From NCBI RefSeq assembly GCF_001368915.1, contig NZ_CSTE01000002.1, positions 1,736,961 through 1,800,960 of the forward strand: DNA of 64,000 nt, written 5' to 3'. The translations under genes and the position numbers were made by a program. Of the stretch, positions 17,658-26,937 are shown one piece after another (the first letter of the stretch is position 1; every line of letters begins with the position of its first letter). The notes below the pieces were generated by a model. The model saw only the letters and a program-made list of their open reading frames with translations. It was not told the DNA's origin and made no database searches. This stretch comes from Haloferax massiliensis. GTDB lineage: Archaea; Halobacteriota; Halobacteria; Halobacteriales; Haloferacaceae.

Positions 17658-19046
17658 TTACCTCCCGAACAACCCGCGGAGCGCGTCGAGTAGCCGCCGG
17701 CGCATCAGATACAGCTCTCCGCCGGTCGCGGTGAGGCCGACGCCGACGGCGCACGCCGCCCAAAACAGGTCCCACGGCGTCATCCAGACCGGGCGGAGCC
17801 ACGGAAGCACGTGCGACAGTCGGGTCGAGAGTCCGCTCATCGGTTCTTCGAGCGGCGTCCCGGAGAACGTCGACTGGACCCGCGAGACGAAGCCGACGCT
17901 CTCGTTCCCGCCCGCGGTGAGGTTCGCGCTCCCGGTGATTGGGTACGAGCCGCTGGCGTTGAGGTCCCGAATCGTCGGCCCCGAGGACTCGTCGCCGTGG
18001 GCGACCCGCTCGGCGTCGTACGGCCCCCACGTCGCGTAGAACTCCCAGACGACCTCGCCGGTCGGCGTGATTTCTATCACGCGGTGATTGAGCGTGTCGA
18101 CGACGAGCGTGTTCCCGTTGGGGAGGCGGTCGGCGTCGCGCGGCCAGTTGAGCGTGTTCGAGCCGACGGACCACGTTCGGACCCACTCGCCGTCTTCCTT
18201 CGCGTACTCGACGATGCGGTTGTTCCCGCTGTCGGCGACGAGCATGGTCGGCGTGCCGTTCTCGCTGACCAGCCAGTCGGGGTTGTGCTGTTCGTTGAGC
18301 ACGTCGTAGTCGTCGTCGGTGCCGAGGCGCTCGACGATCTCTTTGGACTCCATGTCGACGACGATGGCTTGGTCGAAGTTCCGCGGCGACAACAGGAGCC
18401 GACCGTCGCCGATGTAGTCCACGTCGTTGACGTGGCTCCAGTCGGCGTTGTAGCCGCCGTCGGTGTCCGCGGGGAAGTGGTCCTTGAAGTACCACTCCCA
18501 CGTTATTTCGTCGGTGGTTCGGTTGTACACGACGATTCGGTCCTCGCTGACGCCGGCGGAGTCGTTCCACTCGCGCATGTTGGCGATGAGGAGTTCGTCC
18601 TCGCCGAAGGCGTCGACGTCGTGGGTGTCTTCCATGTCGAACCGCTGCTCCCAGACGCGTTCGCGGGTGTCCGGGTCGAGTTCGAAGACGACGGTGTCGG
18701 TCCCGCGGGGCGACGAGACGAGCAGGTTCCCGTTCGGGAGCGGGTCGACGTCGAAGAACCACGCGCTCCCGCCGACCGAGTCGTCGTAGGTCCACTGGAG
18801 GCTCCCGCGTTCGCCGACCGAGACGACGCGAGCGGGTTTCTTCGGGTTCGTGTTGCCCTGGAAGGTGTAGCCTTGGACGCTCACCAGCGTCGAACCGTTG
18901 GCGGGGCTGGTGACGGTCCCGGGTTCGAGGCTCGTCTGCTGGGAGGGGTCGTACGTCAACGCGGAGACCGCAGAGGGTGTGAGAAGGCCGATAATGAGGA
19001 GGAAAACGGCTCCGCGGAGGGCGAGCCGCTCGTTGGGAATATTCAT
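17658..19046 (-). CDS. Arylsulfotransferase (ASST)-like membrane-anchored beta-propeller protein
   Basis: A 462-residue protein with an N-terminal signal/anchor helix (LRGAVFLLIIGLLTPSAVSA, about residues 8-27). A beta-propeller domain follows, with repeated WTYD, DVDPLPNGNLLVSS, DVDYIGDGRLLLSPRN and DADRLPNGNTLVVDT blades, and there is a C-terminal transmembrane helix before a basic end. The blade motifs and conserved HNPDWL and HDVDAF segments match arylsulfotransferase-like proteins. Whether it transfers sulfate is not evident from sequence; it may act in extracellular sugar or aryl modification. A TATA-like box (tcataaagta, minus strand, ~19078-19087) precedes it. Confidence 0.8.
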   Translation of the reverse strand: MNIPNERLALRGAVFLLIIGLLTPSAVSALTYDPSQQTSLEPGTVTSPANGSTLVSVQGYTFQGNTNPKKPARVVSVGERGSLQWTYDDSVGGSAWFFDVDPLPNGNLLVSSPRGTDTVVFELDPDTRERVWEQRFDMEDTHDVDAFGEDELLIANMREWNDSAGVSEDRIVVYNRTTDEITWEWYFKDHFPADTDGGYNADWSHVNDVDYIGDGRLLLSPRNFDQAIVVDMESKEIVERLGTDDDYDVLNEQHNPDWLVSENGTPTMLVADSGNNRIVEYAKEDGEWVRTWSVGSNTLNWPRDADRLPNGNTLVVDTLNHRVIEITPTGEVVWEFYATWGPYDAERVAHGDESSGPTIRDLNASGSYPITGSANLTAGGNESVGFVSRVQSTFSGTPLEEPMSGLSTRLSHVLPWLRPVWMTPWDLFWAACAVGVGLTATGGELYLMRRRLLDALRGLFGR

Positions 19047-19137
19047 ACGGAGTAGCTTAGAACCGCAGTTGTTCAATACTTTATGAATCCGATCGGGTCG
19101 TGAGAAAATCAGCGCGGAGAGAGAGTCGTCGGCGCGG

Positions 19138-20550
19138 TCAGACCTGCGCCTGCAGCATCCCCGAGGTGCGGACGACGAAGTAGAGGACGAACGCGACGGC
19201 GAGCGCCCACTGGCCGGCGCTGACCTCGTCGTACTCGCCGGCGGCGACCTTCACGAGCGGGTACGAGACGATGCCCGCCGCGATGCCGTAGGCGATGGAG
19301 TACGTGAAGGGCATGACGAGGATGGTCATGCCGGCGGGGATGGTGAAGGTAAGGTCGTCCCACTCGATGTCGACGACGTTGCGGAGCATGACGACGCCGA
19401 TGACGACGAGCGCGATGTGCGAGGCGTACTGCGGGATGGCCGTCGCGAGCGGGACGATTGCGAGCGACGCGAGGAAGAGGAGCGCGACGACGAGCGCGGT
19501 GAGTCCCGTGCGCCCGCCCTCCTCGACGCCGGTGGCGGACTCGATGTAGGTCGTGACCGTCGACGTCCCGAGCATCGCGCCCGCGGTGGTGCCGACCGCG
19601 TCGGCCATCAGCGGCTTGTCGATGTCGGGGAGGTCACCGTCCTCGTCGAGGAAGCCCCCGGCCTGCCCGACGCCGACGAGCGTGCCGGCGGTATCGAAGA
19701 AGTCGACGAAGAAGAACGTGATGACGATGAGGGCGAAACTGAACGCCTCGACGTTCCCGAAGCCGGAGACGAACGCCCCGGCCAGCGGCGTGATGTCGTA
19801 GGTCGCCGCGGAGGAACCGGCGACGAGATTGGCCTCAGGGGCGACGAGGCCCGAGACGGTGAGGCCCCAGCCGAGAAGCGACGTGCCGACGATGCCGATG
19901 ATGATAGAACCGGGAACGTTCGCCGCGTAGAGCGCGAACGTCAAGAACAGACCGACGATGGAGACGATGGCGACGGGGTTCGACGCGAGGTTCCCCATCG
20001 TGACGAGCGTCGCGGTGTCGTCGACGACGATGCCCATCGCCTGCAACCCGATAATCGCCAAGAACAGGCCGATACCGGTCCCGACGGCCATCTTGACCGG
20101 TTCGGGGAACACCTTGATGATGGCTTCCCGCGCGCCGACGGCGGTGAGCGCGATGAAGATGATTCCCTCGACGAAGACGGCCGCGAGCGCCGTCTGCCAC
20201 GGGACGCCCAACGCGCCGACGACGGTGAACGCGAAGAAGGCGTTCAGGCCGAGCCCCGGCGCTTGCGCGAAGGGTCGGTTGGCGTAGAACGCCATGACCG
20301 TGGTCGCGATTGCGGCCGCGATGATGGTGACGACGGCGAGCATCGACTGAATCTCACCTGGCGCGTACCCGGCGATGGCGATGCCGTCAACACCCGGTAT
20401 GTTCGGATTATCCACGAGAAGCGACGGGTTGACGACCACGATGTACGACATCGTGAGGAACGTCGTGATGCCCGCGAGAATCTCGGTCCTGATCGTGGAC
20501 CCGTGTTCATGCACGTCGAAGTAGTTTGCGAGGGTTTCAGAGAGCCCCAT
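19138..20550 (-). CDS. NCS2/AzgA-type purine permease
   Basis: A 470-residue polytopic membrane protein of the nucleobase cation symporter-2 superfamily. Marks include the N-terminal STIRTEILAGITTFLTMSYI, QAPGLGLNAFFAFTVV, AVGTGIGLFLAIIGLQ and GTSTVTTYIESATGVEEGGRTG, the pattern of the AzgA branch that imports adenine, guanine or hypoxanthine. It is oriented head-to-tail with a phosphoribosyltransferase-type regulator and pyrE, consistent with a nucleobase uptake and salvage cluster. Two 24-bp imperfect tandem repeats at its start suggest specific regulation. Confidence 0.9.
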   Translation of the reverse strand: MGLSETLANYFDVHEHGSTIRTEILAGITTFLTMSYIVVVNPSLLVDNPNIPGVDGIAIAGYAPGEIQSMLAVVTIIAAAIATTVMAFYANRPFAQAPGLGLNAFFAFTVVGALGVPWQTALAAVFVEGIIFIALTAVGAREAIIKVFPEPVKMAVGTGIGLFLAIIGLQAMGIVVDDTATLVTMGNLASNPVAIVSIVGLFLTFALYAANVPGSIIIGIVGTSLLGWGLTVSGLVAPEANLVAGSSAATYDITPLAGAFVSGFGNVEAFSFALIVITFFFVDFFDTAGTLVGVGQAGGFLDEDGDLPDIDKPLMADAVGTTAGAMLGTSTVTTYIESATGVEEGGRTGLTALVVALLFLASLAIVPLATAIPQYASHIALVVIGVVMLRNVVDIEWDDLTFTIPAGMTILVMPFTYSIAYGIAAGIVSYPLVKVAAGEYDEVSAGQWALAVAFVLYFVVRTSGMLQAQV

Positions 20551-20621
20551 AATGCACGACTAAGCATACCCATGATTGCACACATAAGCATTACCATCCG
20601 ACCGAGAAGAATTATGCACGA
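20547..20621 (-). promoter_or_regulatory. Tandem imperfect repeats at the purine permease promoter
   Basis: On the minus strand atgcttatgtgtgcaatcat and atgcttagtcgtgcattatg lie in tandem just before, and overlapping, the permease ATG. A further tcgtgcata copy lies at 20613-20621. They could bind the regulator encoded by the next gene, whose phosphoribosyltransferase domain would sense a nucleotide precursor; that link is inference only. Confidence 0.4.
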
Positions 20622-20739
20622 ACATGAGTTAAACGACCCATTCGACGTGAACGAATGGCACAGAAGTGCCCATTTTCCCACCAGTTGTAATTGAACTAAC
20701 GAGTTTGGGGCCGTTTATTCGAGCGGCCGCGGGGGAGCC

Positions 20740-21453
20740 TCAGTCGAAACTGCTCAGCGCGCCGACCGGCGCGTCGGTGAGTTCGCGGGCGCGGTTCGTC
20801 CCCTCGTCGCCGACGGCGATGAGCGCGAAGACGCCGGCGATGTCGGCGTCGGCCTGCAAGGCGATGTCCAAGAGGAGTTCCTGCGTCTCGCCCGAGCGGA
20901 TGAGGTCGTCGACGACGAGGACGCGCTCGCCGTCGTCGATGGCGCTGGCGGGGAGGTAGTAGGTGAGTTCGATGCCGGACGCGAGGCGCTGGCGCGACTC
21001 GATGAAGTCCTCGACGGCGGTCTCTTTCGACTTCTTCGCGTACGCGAGGCGCGCGCCGAAGTAGCTCGCCATCGCCGCGCCGAGGGTGATGCCGTCTGTC
21101 GCCGCGGTCAGAATCACGTCGGGGCGTTCGAGGTTCAGCGCGTTCGCCGCGACGGGCGCGACGAGGTCGAGGAACGACTGGTCGAAGACGACGTCGGAGT
21201 TGTCGACGTAGCCCTCGTCGTCGAATCGGACGCGGGCTTCGAGTTCGTCTGCGAGCGCGTCGCGGCCGACGCCCTCGACGACCTCGCGGGCGCGTTCGAC
21301 CCCGGGCAGGACGTGCCCGTTGACGTAGCGGTTGAGGTCGCCGGCCGGCAGTCCCGTGAGTTCGGCCAGCTCGTCGTACGTCCGGGTCTCTTTGAGCATC
21401 CGGAGCACGGAGACAGCCTGCAACTGGAGTGCGGCCTTCTCTGCTCTGTTCAT
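20740..21453 (-). CDS. gfcR: Phosphoribosyltransferase-domain transcriptional regulator (GfcR/PyrE-like)
   Basis: A 237-residue protein fusing an N-terminal helix-turn-helix (AVSVLRMLKETRTYDELAELTGLPAGDLNRYVNG, shown in the first ~50 residues) to a type I phosphoribosyltransferase domain. The PRPP loop VLVVDDLIRSGET is about residues 175-187. Archaeal proteins of this build include GfcR, a sugar-catabolism regulator in Haloferax, and OPRT-like regulators. The gene position, between a purine permease and pyrE, also allows a role in nucleobase control. The start MNRAEKAALQ at 21453 is preferred over an in-frame ATG 24 bases upstream. Confidence 0.8.
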   Translation of the reverse strand: MNRAEKAALQLQAVSVLRMLKETRTYDELAELTGLPAGDLNRYVNGHVLPGVERAREVVEGVGRDALADELEARVRFDDEGYVDNSDVVFDQSFLDLVAPVAANALNLERPDVILTAATDGITLGAAMASYFGARLAYAKKSKETAVEDFIESRQRLASGIELTYYLPASAIDDGERVLVVDDLIRSGETQELLLDIALQADADIAGVFALIAVGDEGTNRARELTDAPVGALSSFD

Positions 21454-21527
21454 GCCTCCGGCTTCGTACTTGCACAAAAATGAATACTTCGATTGCAGAT
21501 TGCGAGTGAATTAGTCACAAGCGTGTA

Positions 21528-22058
21528 TTAGCGGTCGGCGTCGGCCAGCAGGTCCTCGGCGGTGAGAAGCGACTCCAGTTCGATGTCGTGTTCGGCTAAC
21601 AGCTCCGCTGCCCCCTCCTGTCGGTCCACGACGACGACGACGCGGTCGACGACCGCGCCGGCCTCGCGGAGCGCCTCGACGGCGTCGACGGCGCTCTGTC
21701 CGGTCGTCGCGATGTCTTCGAGGACGACGACCTCCTCGCCCTCGTCGAGCGCGCCCTCGATGCGCTTGGCCGTCCCGTACTCCTTCGCCTTCTTGCGGGC
21801 GATGACGTACGGCTTGTTCGTCTCGACCGCGGTCGCGGCCACGAGCGGGACCGCGCCGAGCGCGACGCCCGCCAGTTTGTCGTCGTCCGCGACGCGCTCC
21901 GCGAACGCCTCGGCGATGAGCTTCAGACACCGGGGGTCGGTCTCGAAGAGGTACTTGTCCACGTAGTAGCTCGACGTGCCGCCGTGGGAGAGTTCGAACT
22001 CGCCGAACTGGACCGCGTCGGCGGCTCGAAGCGCCTCGATGAGTGCTGCGTTCGCCAT
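21528..22058 (-). CDS. pyrE: Orotate phosphoribosyltransferase
   Basis: A 176-residue OPRTase that makes orotidine 5'-phosphate from orotate and PRPP in pyrimidine synthesis. Marks are [43 protein letters not shown] and the PRPP loop [13 protein letters not shown] (about residues 119-131). The ATG at 22058 starts [19 protein letters not shown]; upstream in-frame codons are proline/arginine rich and cross a promoter. The homologous Haloferax gene is known as pyrE2. It is transcribed toward gfcR with a 74-base gap. Confidence 0.95.
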   Translation of the reverse strand: MANAALIEALRAADAVQFGEFELSHGGTSSYYVDKYLFETDPRCLKLIAEAFAERVADDDKLAGVALGAVPLVAATAVETNKPYVIARKKAKEYGTAKRIEGALDEGEEVVVLEDIATTGQSAVDAVEALREAGAVVDRVVVVVDRQEGAAELLAEHDIELESLLTAEDLLADADR

Positions 22059-22083
22059 CTTGTTTCGAGAGGGTTCAGGGAGG

Positions 22084-22126
22084 CGCTTAAGCGGGACGGT
22101 TCGGGGCGGTTCGGGGCGGTTCGGTC
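22084..22126 (-). promoter_or_regulatory. pyrE promoter with three phased 10-bp repeats
   Basis: A TATA-like gcttaagc (22084-22091) lies ~26 bases before the pyrE ATG. Directly upstream on the coding strand are three consecutive 10-bp units of the type ccccgaaccg (22097-22126), one helical turn apart. Such phasing would place any bound protein on one DNA face next to the BRE/TATA. Confidence 0.5.
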
Positions 22127-22164
22127 GCGCCGACCCCCGCGACCGCGGCAATCGGGGCGGGTCC

Positions 22165-23361
22165 CTACTTCCCGGCCTTCTTCGTCACGCGGAAGTCCCG
22201 GGGCGGGTCGAGGATGCCCGCGACCGTCCCCATCGAGTGGACGACGGTGACGACCGGCGCGAGCGGGACCGCGAGCGCCCACGAGAACTTGTCGCGGCCG
22301 TAGTAGACCACGCCCCGCAGGTACCAGAACGCCGTGAGCGCGCCGAGTCCGAGCGACGCGAGCGCGAACAGGCCGCCGGCGACGAGGCCGACGCCGAGGA
22401 CCGAGAGGGGGACCGCGACGACGGTGACCACCGGCGAGAGCGCCCACGCGTAGTTGCGGACGCGGGTGAGAAGTTGGTAGTGAGCGGGGAGCGCCGTCGC
22501 GGCGTCGAGGTTGCCGGCGGCCCAGCGGCGGCGCTGCTGGAGAATCTCGGTGAGCGACGGCGGGGCCTCGTTGGCGCAGGTCGCCGTGGCGAGGTCGAAC
22601 GCGAAGTCGTCGCGTTCCTGCGCGGCCGCCCAGACGAACGCGGTGTCCTCGACGAGCGTCTCGCGGTCCCACGTGACGGCCTCCTCGACCTCCCGGCGGA
22701 CGGCGATGCCGCCGCCCCACGCGAACAGCGGAATCGAGAGGCGAGCGAAGGCGCGCTGTTCTATCTGGACGCCCATCCGGTAGACGTCGGCGAGGTAAGA
22801 AAACAGCGAGTCGGTCCGGCGCGGCCGCTCGCGCAGTTGGACCACGTCGGAGCCGGGAAGCCCGTCGAACGACTCCAGCAGGCTGTCTTCGTCCAAGTAG
22901 AGGACGTACTCGCGGTCGGTTTCGAGGGTCCGCCGCGCCCACTCGATTGCGCGCCCCTTCCGGACGGCGTCGCAGTCGAAGTCGCCGGGGACGGCGTGGA
23001 CCGACGCGCCCGCGACGTCGATGTCGGTCTCGGCGACGACGTGGACCTCGTCGAACGACGCCGGGAGCGAGTCGACGGTCGACTGGACGACCGACTCGGC
23101 GTCGACGGTGAGGATTCGGACCTGAATCTCGTCGGGGCCGTACTCCGGAGGCGGCGGTTCGTAGCCCGCGCCGACGACGTAGGTGAGGACGACCCAGACG
23201 AGGGCCGTGGCGGTGAAAAGCGCCGTCGTTCCGACGACCAGCAGTTCGCCCGCGACGGTCCAGTCGACCCCGCCGGGTGCGAGCCACGGTGCCGCCGTCC
23301 CGACGGCCGCGAGGACGGCCACGAGTCCACCGACGATGAGCGAGATACGTTCGGTCTTCAT
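22165..23361 (-). CDS. Membrane glycosyltransferase, family 2
   Basis: A 398-residue enzyme with two N-terminal hydrophobic helices (about residues 8-30 and 40-63), a GT-A catalytic domain and about four C-terminal helices. Catalytic marks are YLDEDSLLE (the metal-binding acidic cluster, about residue 160), [11 protein letters not shown] (acceptor base region) and [10 protein letters not shown], the Q/RxxRW motif of processive GT2 enzymes such as cellulose and hyaluronan synthases. It probably builds or extends a membrane or surface glycan. Substrate and product cannot be read from the sequence. No other glycan genes flank it. Confidence 0.85.
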   Translation of the reverse strand: MKTERISLIVGGLVAVLAAVGTAAPWLAPGGVDWTVAGELLVVGTTALFTATALVWVVLTYVVGAGYEPPPPEYGPDEIQVRILTVDAESVVQSTVDSLPASFDEVHVVAETDIDVAGASVHAVPGDFDCDAVRKGRAIEWARRTLETDREYVLYLDEDSLLESFDGLPGSDVVQLRERPRRTDSLFSYLADVYRMGVQIEQRAFARLSIPLFAWGGGIAVRREVEEAVTWDRETLVEDTAFVWAAAQERDDFAFDLATATCANEAPPSLTEILQQRRRWAAGNLDAATALPAHYQLLTRVRNYAWALSPVVTVVAVPLSVLGVGLVAGGLFALASLGLGALTAFWYLRGVVYYGRDKFSWALAVPLAPVVTVVHSMGTVAGILDPPRDFRVTKKAGK

Positions 23362-23589
23362 CTGACCGAGTCGCAACCCTCGGAGGGACTTGAACCGGGG
23401 CGTCCGTCCAGCGCAGTACGGAACGTTTGGCCCGGATTACGCCGAGTTAATCGCGGTGTCTCGCGGTAATCTCGGGTTCGTAACAGGAACGAGCGGGAGC
23501 CGAGAGGACGGCCGGGAGAGCGAACGGGTGACCGAACTCGTGGCCGTGCGCGCGTCGGTCGGCGACCCGCCGCGCGGACGCTCGACCGC

Positions 23590-24132
23590 CTACCACGGCT
23601 CGTTTTTCAGCCCCAGCAGGTACGCGCCGACGTTGGTGACGACGTGGAGCACGGGCGTCATCACGAGCACCACCGCGAGCACGGGGAGGGTGAACGTCGC
23701 CGAGAACCACCCGGGCGCGGCGACGAACGCGAGGGCGAGCGCGCCCACGACGAAGTCGAGTTGGTCGAGACCGGGGAAGGCGGCCCCGCGCTCCCGGCCC
23801 GACCGGCGCTTGAGGAACGACGCGCCGATGTCGCCGAGCATCGCGCCGAGCGCGAGACCGAACCCGGCGGCGAGCGGGAACGTCGGAAGCGCGACGCCGA
23901 GCGGGTCCGAGACCGCGGGCCCGACGGCGTTGAGGACGACGGCGAGGAACGTCCCGGCCAGCGTCCCGGCGGCGGTACCGCGCCACGTCTTTCCGTCCCC
24001 GAGGACGCGCCGCCCGCCCCACGTGCGCCCGCCGTCGATAGGGCGACCGCCGCCCGCGAGGACGGCGGCGTTGTTCGGCACGTACGCGGGCAACATCGCC
24101 CAGAAGGCGGTGGCGACGAGAGAGACGACCAT
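23590..24132 (-). CDS. carS: CDP-archaeol synthase (CDP-2,3-di-O-geranylgeranyl-sn-glycerol synthase)
   Basis: A 180-residue integral membrane enzyme that activates unsaturated archaetidic acid with CTP in archaeal phospholipid synthesis. Conserved parts are the N-terminal [34 protein letters not shown], and [22 protein letters not shown] with [14 protein letters not shown], the cytidylyltransferase signature. About five hydrophobic helices are seen. The ATG at 24132 ([10 protein letters not shown]) is chosen because it starts at the first helix. The 228-base gap 23362-23589 before the glycosyltransferase start holds no recognisable gene. Confidence 0.94.
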   Translation of the reverse strand: MVVSLVATAFWAMLPAYVPNNAAVLAGGGRPIDGGRTWGGRRVLGDGKTWRGTAAGTLAGTFLAVVLNAVGPAVSDPLGVALPTFPLAAGFGLALGAMLGDIGASFLKRRSGRERGAAFPGLDQLDFVVGALALAFVAAPGWFSATFTLPVLAVVLVMTPVLHVVTNVGAYLLGLKNEPW

Positions 24133-24258
24133 ACCGACCCGTCCGCGGCGAGGAATGTAAGTTCCGACGGTTCGTCGCCGCTCGACGCGCCGGAGTCGTT
24201 CGATTTCGCGTCCGAATCGATGATAACCCTCAATAGCTGACGGTCGCAATCGTTCGTT

Positions 24259-25098
24259 ATGATTCCGCCCATCGCGAGCAGGTTCGTCGCCGGAGAGTCC
24301 GCGGCGGGAGCGCTCGACCACGCCCGACGGATGAACGACGACGGCGTGGCGGTCATCCTCAACCTCCTCGGAGAGCACTACGACGAGCGCGCGCCCGCCG
24401 ACGAGGACGCGGCGGCGTACGTCGAACTCGTCGAGGACATCGCCTCAACCGGCATCGACGCCTGCGTGTCGGTCAAGCCCTCCCAAATCGGCCTCGACGC
24501 GGGCGACCGCGTGTTCGAGGAGAACTACCGGCGCATCGCCGAGGCGGCCGACGAACACGGCGTCTTCCTGTGGTGCGACATGGAGGACCACGAGACGACC
24601 GACGTGACCCTCGACGCCTTCGAGGAACTCGCCCGCGAGTTCGACGGCGGAATGGGGCTGTGCGTGCAGGCGAACCTCAAGCGCACGCCCGACGACCTCG
24701 AACGCCTCGCCGACGTGCCGGGAAAGCTTCGCCTCGTCAAGGGCGCGTACGACGAGCCCGCCGCGGTCGCCCACAAGCAGAAATCGGCGGTCAACGAGGC
24801 GTACAAGGAGCTTCTGGCGTACCTGTTCCGGGAGTACGACGGCGGCATCGCCGTCGGGAGCCACGACCCCGAGATGATAGCCTACGCCCGGGACCTCGGC
24901 GCGGAGTACGACCGCGACTACGAGGTGCAGATGCTCATGGGCGTGCGCGAGGTCGCCCAGCGCGAACTCGCCGCCGACGGCGTCGAGGTGTGGCAGTACG
25001 CGCCCTACGGCGACAAGTGGTTCTCCTACTTCTACCGGCGCGTCCGCGAGCGCAAGGAAAACGCCCTGTTCGCGCTCCGCGCAGTCGTCGGCGTCTGA
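24259..25098 (+). CDS. Proline dehydrogenase
   Basis: A 279-residue FAD-linked proline dehydrogenase, a single-domain (monofunctional) form that oxidises proline to pyrroline-5-carboxylate. The TIM-barrel marks include [40 protein letters not shown] (substrate loop) and the C-terminal [22 protein letters not shown], in which the RR pair holds the proline carboxylate. No P5C dehydrogenase gene is adjacent. It is divergent from carS with 126 bases between. Confidence 0.93.
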   Translation: MIPPIASRFVAGESAAGALDHARRMNDDGVAVILNLLGEHYDERAPADEDAAAYVELVEDIASTGIDACVSVKPSQIGLDAGDRVFEENYRRIAEAADEHGVFLWCDMEDHETTDVTLDAFEELAREFDGGMGLCVQANLKRTPDDLERLADVPGKLRLVKGAYDEPAAVAHKQKSAVNEAYKELLAYLFREYDGGIAVGSHDPEMIAYARDLGAEYDRDYEVQMLMGVREVAQRELAADGVEVWQYAPYGDKWFSYFYRRVRERKENALFALRAVVGV

Positions 25099-25179
25099 GC
25101 GAGCGCCGGAACGCGGCGCGTGTCTCTCGTCCCACACTAGAAATCCCCTTATGCCCGCGGGTTCACGTACTCCATATCA

Positions 25180-25827
25180 ATGTCCTCGTGGAGACGCGAT
25201 TTTGCCAGCGGCCTCGTGGTCCTCGTTCCGCTCATCGTCATCATCTACATATTTACGATATTTTACAATAGCATCACACAGCTACCGTTCGTTTCGACGG
25301 TCCTGTTAGAGCCAGGCCAGGAGCCGACCACCGAATCGCAGGTGCTCGGTTTTTTCATTGCTATCATCATCTTCCTCCTTCTCGTCCTCTCGGTGGGCTA
25401 CCTCATGCGGACCACCGTCGGCCGCGTGCTCGAATCGGGCATCGACGCGGCGATGAACAAGGTCCCGCTCGTCCGAATCGTCTACAACGCTTCTAAGCTC
25501 GCGGTCGAAACCGCGCTCACCGGCACCGAAGACCTCCAGAAGCCGGTCCGCCTCGAAACGTGGCCGGGCATCCGAATGACCGCGTTCAAGACGGGGAAGA
25601 CGACGAAAGACGGAAAGGAGATTATCTTCATGCCGACCGCGCCGAACATCACCACCGGGTTCGTGATGGAAGTCGACCCCGAGGATATCGAGGAGACCGG
25701 CGAGAAGGTCGAAGAGGCCCTCACGCGCGTCCTCTCGGCCGGGTTCGCCGAACAGGAGGGCGTCGACGAGTTCGACATCGAAGTGACGGAGGAGACCGGC
25801 GACGGGCGGGTCCCCAGCAACGAGTGA
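25180..25827 (+). CDS. DUF502 family membrane protein
   Basis: A 215-residue protein with two N-terminal helices (about residues 8-30 and 57-80) and a soluble C-terminal domain. Family marks are DFASGLVVLVPLIVIIYI, GYLMRTTVGRVLESGIDAAMNKVPLVRIVYNASKL (read in parts) and FMPTAPNITTGFVMEVDPEDI. The DUF502 family is widespread in bacteria, archaea and plants (LIKE-COV proteins), without an agreed molecular function. The acidic C-terminal tail is a haloarchaeal feature. A TATA-like ccttatgc lies ~30 bases before the ATG. Confidence 0.9.
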   Translation: MSSWRRDFASGLVVLVPLIVIIYIFTIFYNSITQLPFVSTVLLEPGQEPTTESQVLGFFIAIIIFLLLVLSVGYLMRTTVGRVLESGIDAAMNKVPLVRIVYNASKLAVETALTGTEDLQKPVRLETWPGIRMTAFKTGKTTKDGKEIIFMPTAPNITTGFVMEVDPEDIEETGEKVEEALTRVLSAGFAEQEGVDEFDIEVTEETGDGRVPSNE

Positions 25828-25908
25828 GAGTTCGGCGACGGTCGTCACTCTCGCCCCGCGGCAAGACTGCGACGTGAAAAGGAAGCTCGCGTTCGCGGGC
25901 GTCTACGG

Positions 25909-26847
25909 TTACTGCTCGTCGACGTAGGTGAACCACTCTTCGTGGTCGTCGGTGCGACGCTCCACGAGGTCGAAGAAGGCGGACTGCAGTTCCTCCGTGA
26001 CCGGGCCGCGGGTGCCCTCGCCGATGACGACGTTGTCGACCTTGCGGATGGGAGTCACTTCGGCGGCGCTGCCGGTGAAGAACAGTTCGTCGGCCGTGTT
26101 GAGTTCGCCGCGGCTGATGGTCGCGCTGTCGTCGACCTCGTAGCCGCGCTCGCGGGCGAGCGTGATGACGGTGTCGCGGGTGATACCGTCGAGGATGCTC
26201 TGGGAGAGGCCGGGGGTGTAGAGCTTCCCGTCGCGGACCATGAAGATGTTCTCGCCGGGGCCCTCGGCGACGTTGCCCTCCTTGTTCAGGACGATGGCTT
26301 CGACGTAGCCGTTGCGGCGGGCCTCCTCGCCCGCGAGCATGGAGTTCACGTACAGACCGGTCGTCTTCGCGTTCGTCGGAATCTGGCTGGAGGCGTGCTT
26401 GCGCCACGACGAGACCATCACGTCGACGCCGTTTTCGAGCGCGTCCTCGCCGAGGTAGGTCCCCCACGGCCACGCCGCGATGGCGACATCGGTCGGGTTG
26501 TCCTTGGGGCTGACGCCGAGCGAGTCGTAGCCGTAGAAGGCGATGGGGCGGATGTAGCCGCCGTCGAGGTCGTTGCGGCGGATGACCTCAAGCGTCGCCT
26601 CGGTGAGTTCCTCCCGCGTGTACGGAATCTCCATGTCGTAGGGTTTCGTGGAGTTGTAGAGCCGTTCGAGGTGTTCCTCCCAGCGGAAGATGGCCGGGCC
26701 GCGGTCGGTGTCGTAGGCGCGAACCCCCTCGAAGACGCCCGTCCCGTAGTGGAGGCCGTGGGTGAGGACGTGCACCGTCGCGTCCTCCCAGTCCCGGTAT
26801 TCTCCATTCATCCAGATCGTCGAGACATCCATCTCGTCAAATCCCAT
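25909..26847 (-). CDS. ilvE: Branched-chain amino acid aminotransferase
   Basis: A 312-residue fold-type IV PLP aminotransferase that interconverts leucine, isoleucine and valine with their 2-oxo acids. Marks are MNGEYRDWEDATVHVLTHGL, HYGTGVFEGVRAYDT, the catalytic Lys in NAKTTGLYVNSMLAG (about residue 160), EAIVLNKEGNVAEGPGENIF and FFTGSAAEVTPI. The start MGFDEMDV at 26847 is used; MDVSTIW five codons later is also possible and fits the family N-terminus. Confidence 0.95.
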   Translation of the reverse strand: MGFDEMDVSTIWMNGEYRDWEDATVHVLTHGLHYGTGVFEGVRAYDTDRGPAIFRWEEHLERLYNSTKPYDMEIPYTREELTEATLEVIRRNDLDGGYIRPIAFYGYDSLGVSPKDNPTDVAIAAWPWGTYLGEDALENGVDVMVSSWRKHASSQIPTNAKTTGLYVNSMLAGEEARRNGYVEAIVLNKEGNVAEGPGENIFMVRDGKLYTPGLSQSILDGITRDTVITLARERGYEVDDSATISRGELNTADELFFTGSAAEVTPIRKVDNVVIGEGTRGPVTEELQSAFFDLVERRTDDHEEWFTYVDEQ

Positions 26848-26937
26848 GTAGTGGCCTTCGGCGGCCCCCCTCTAAAATCATGACGACCCGACTACCGCGG
26901 CCCCCGCGGTTTTGTCCGCGGGCCGCCATGACGGGGT

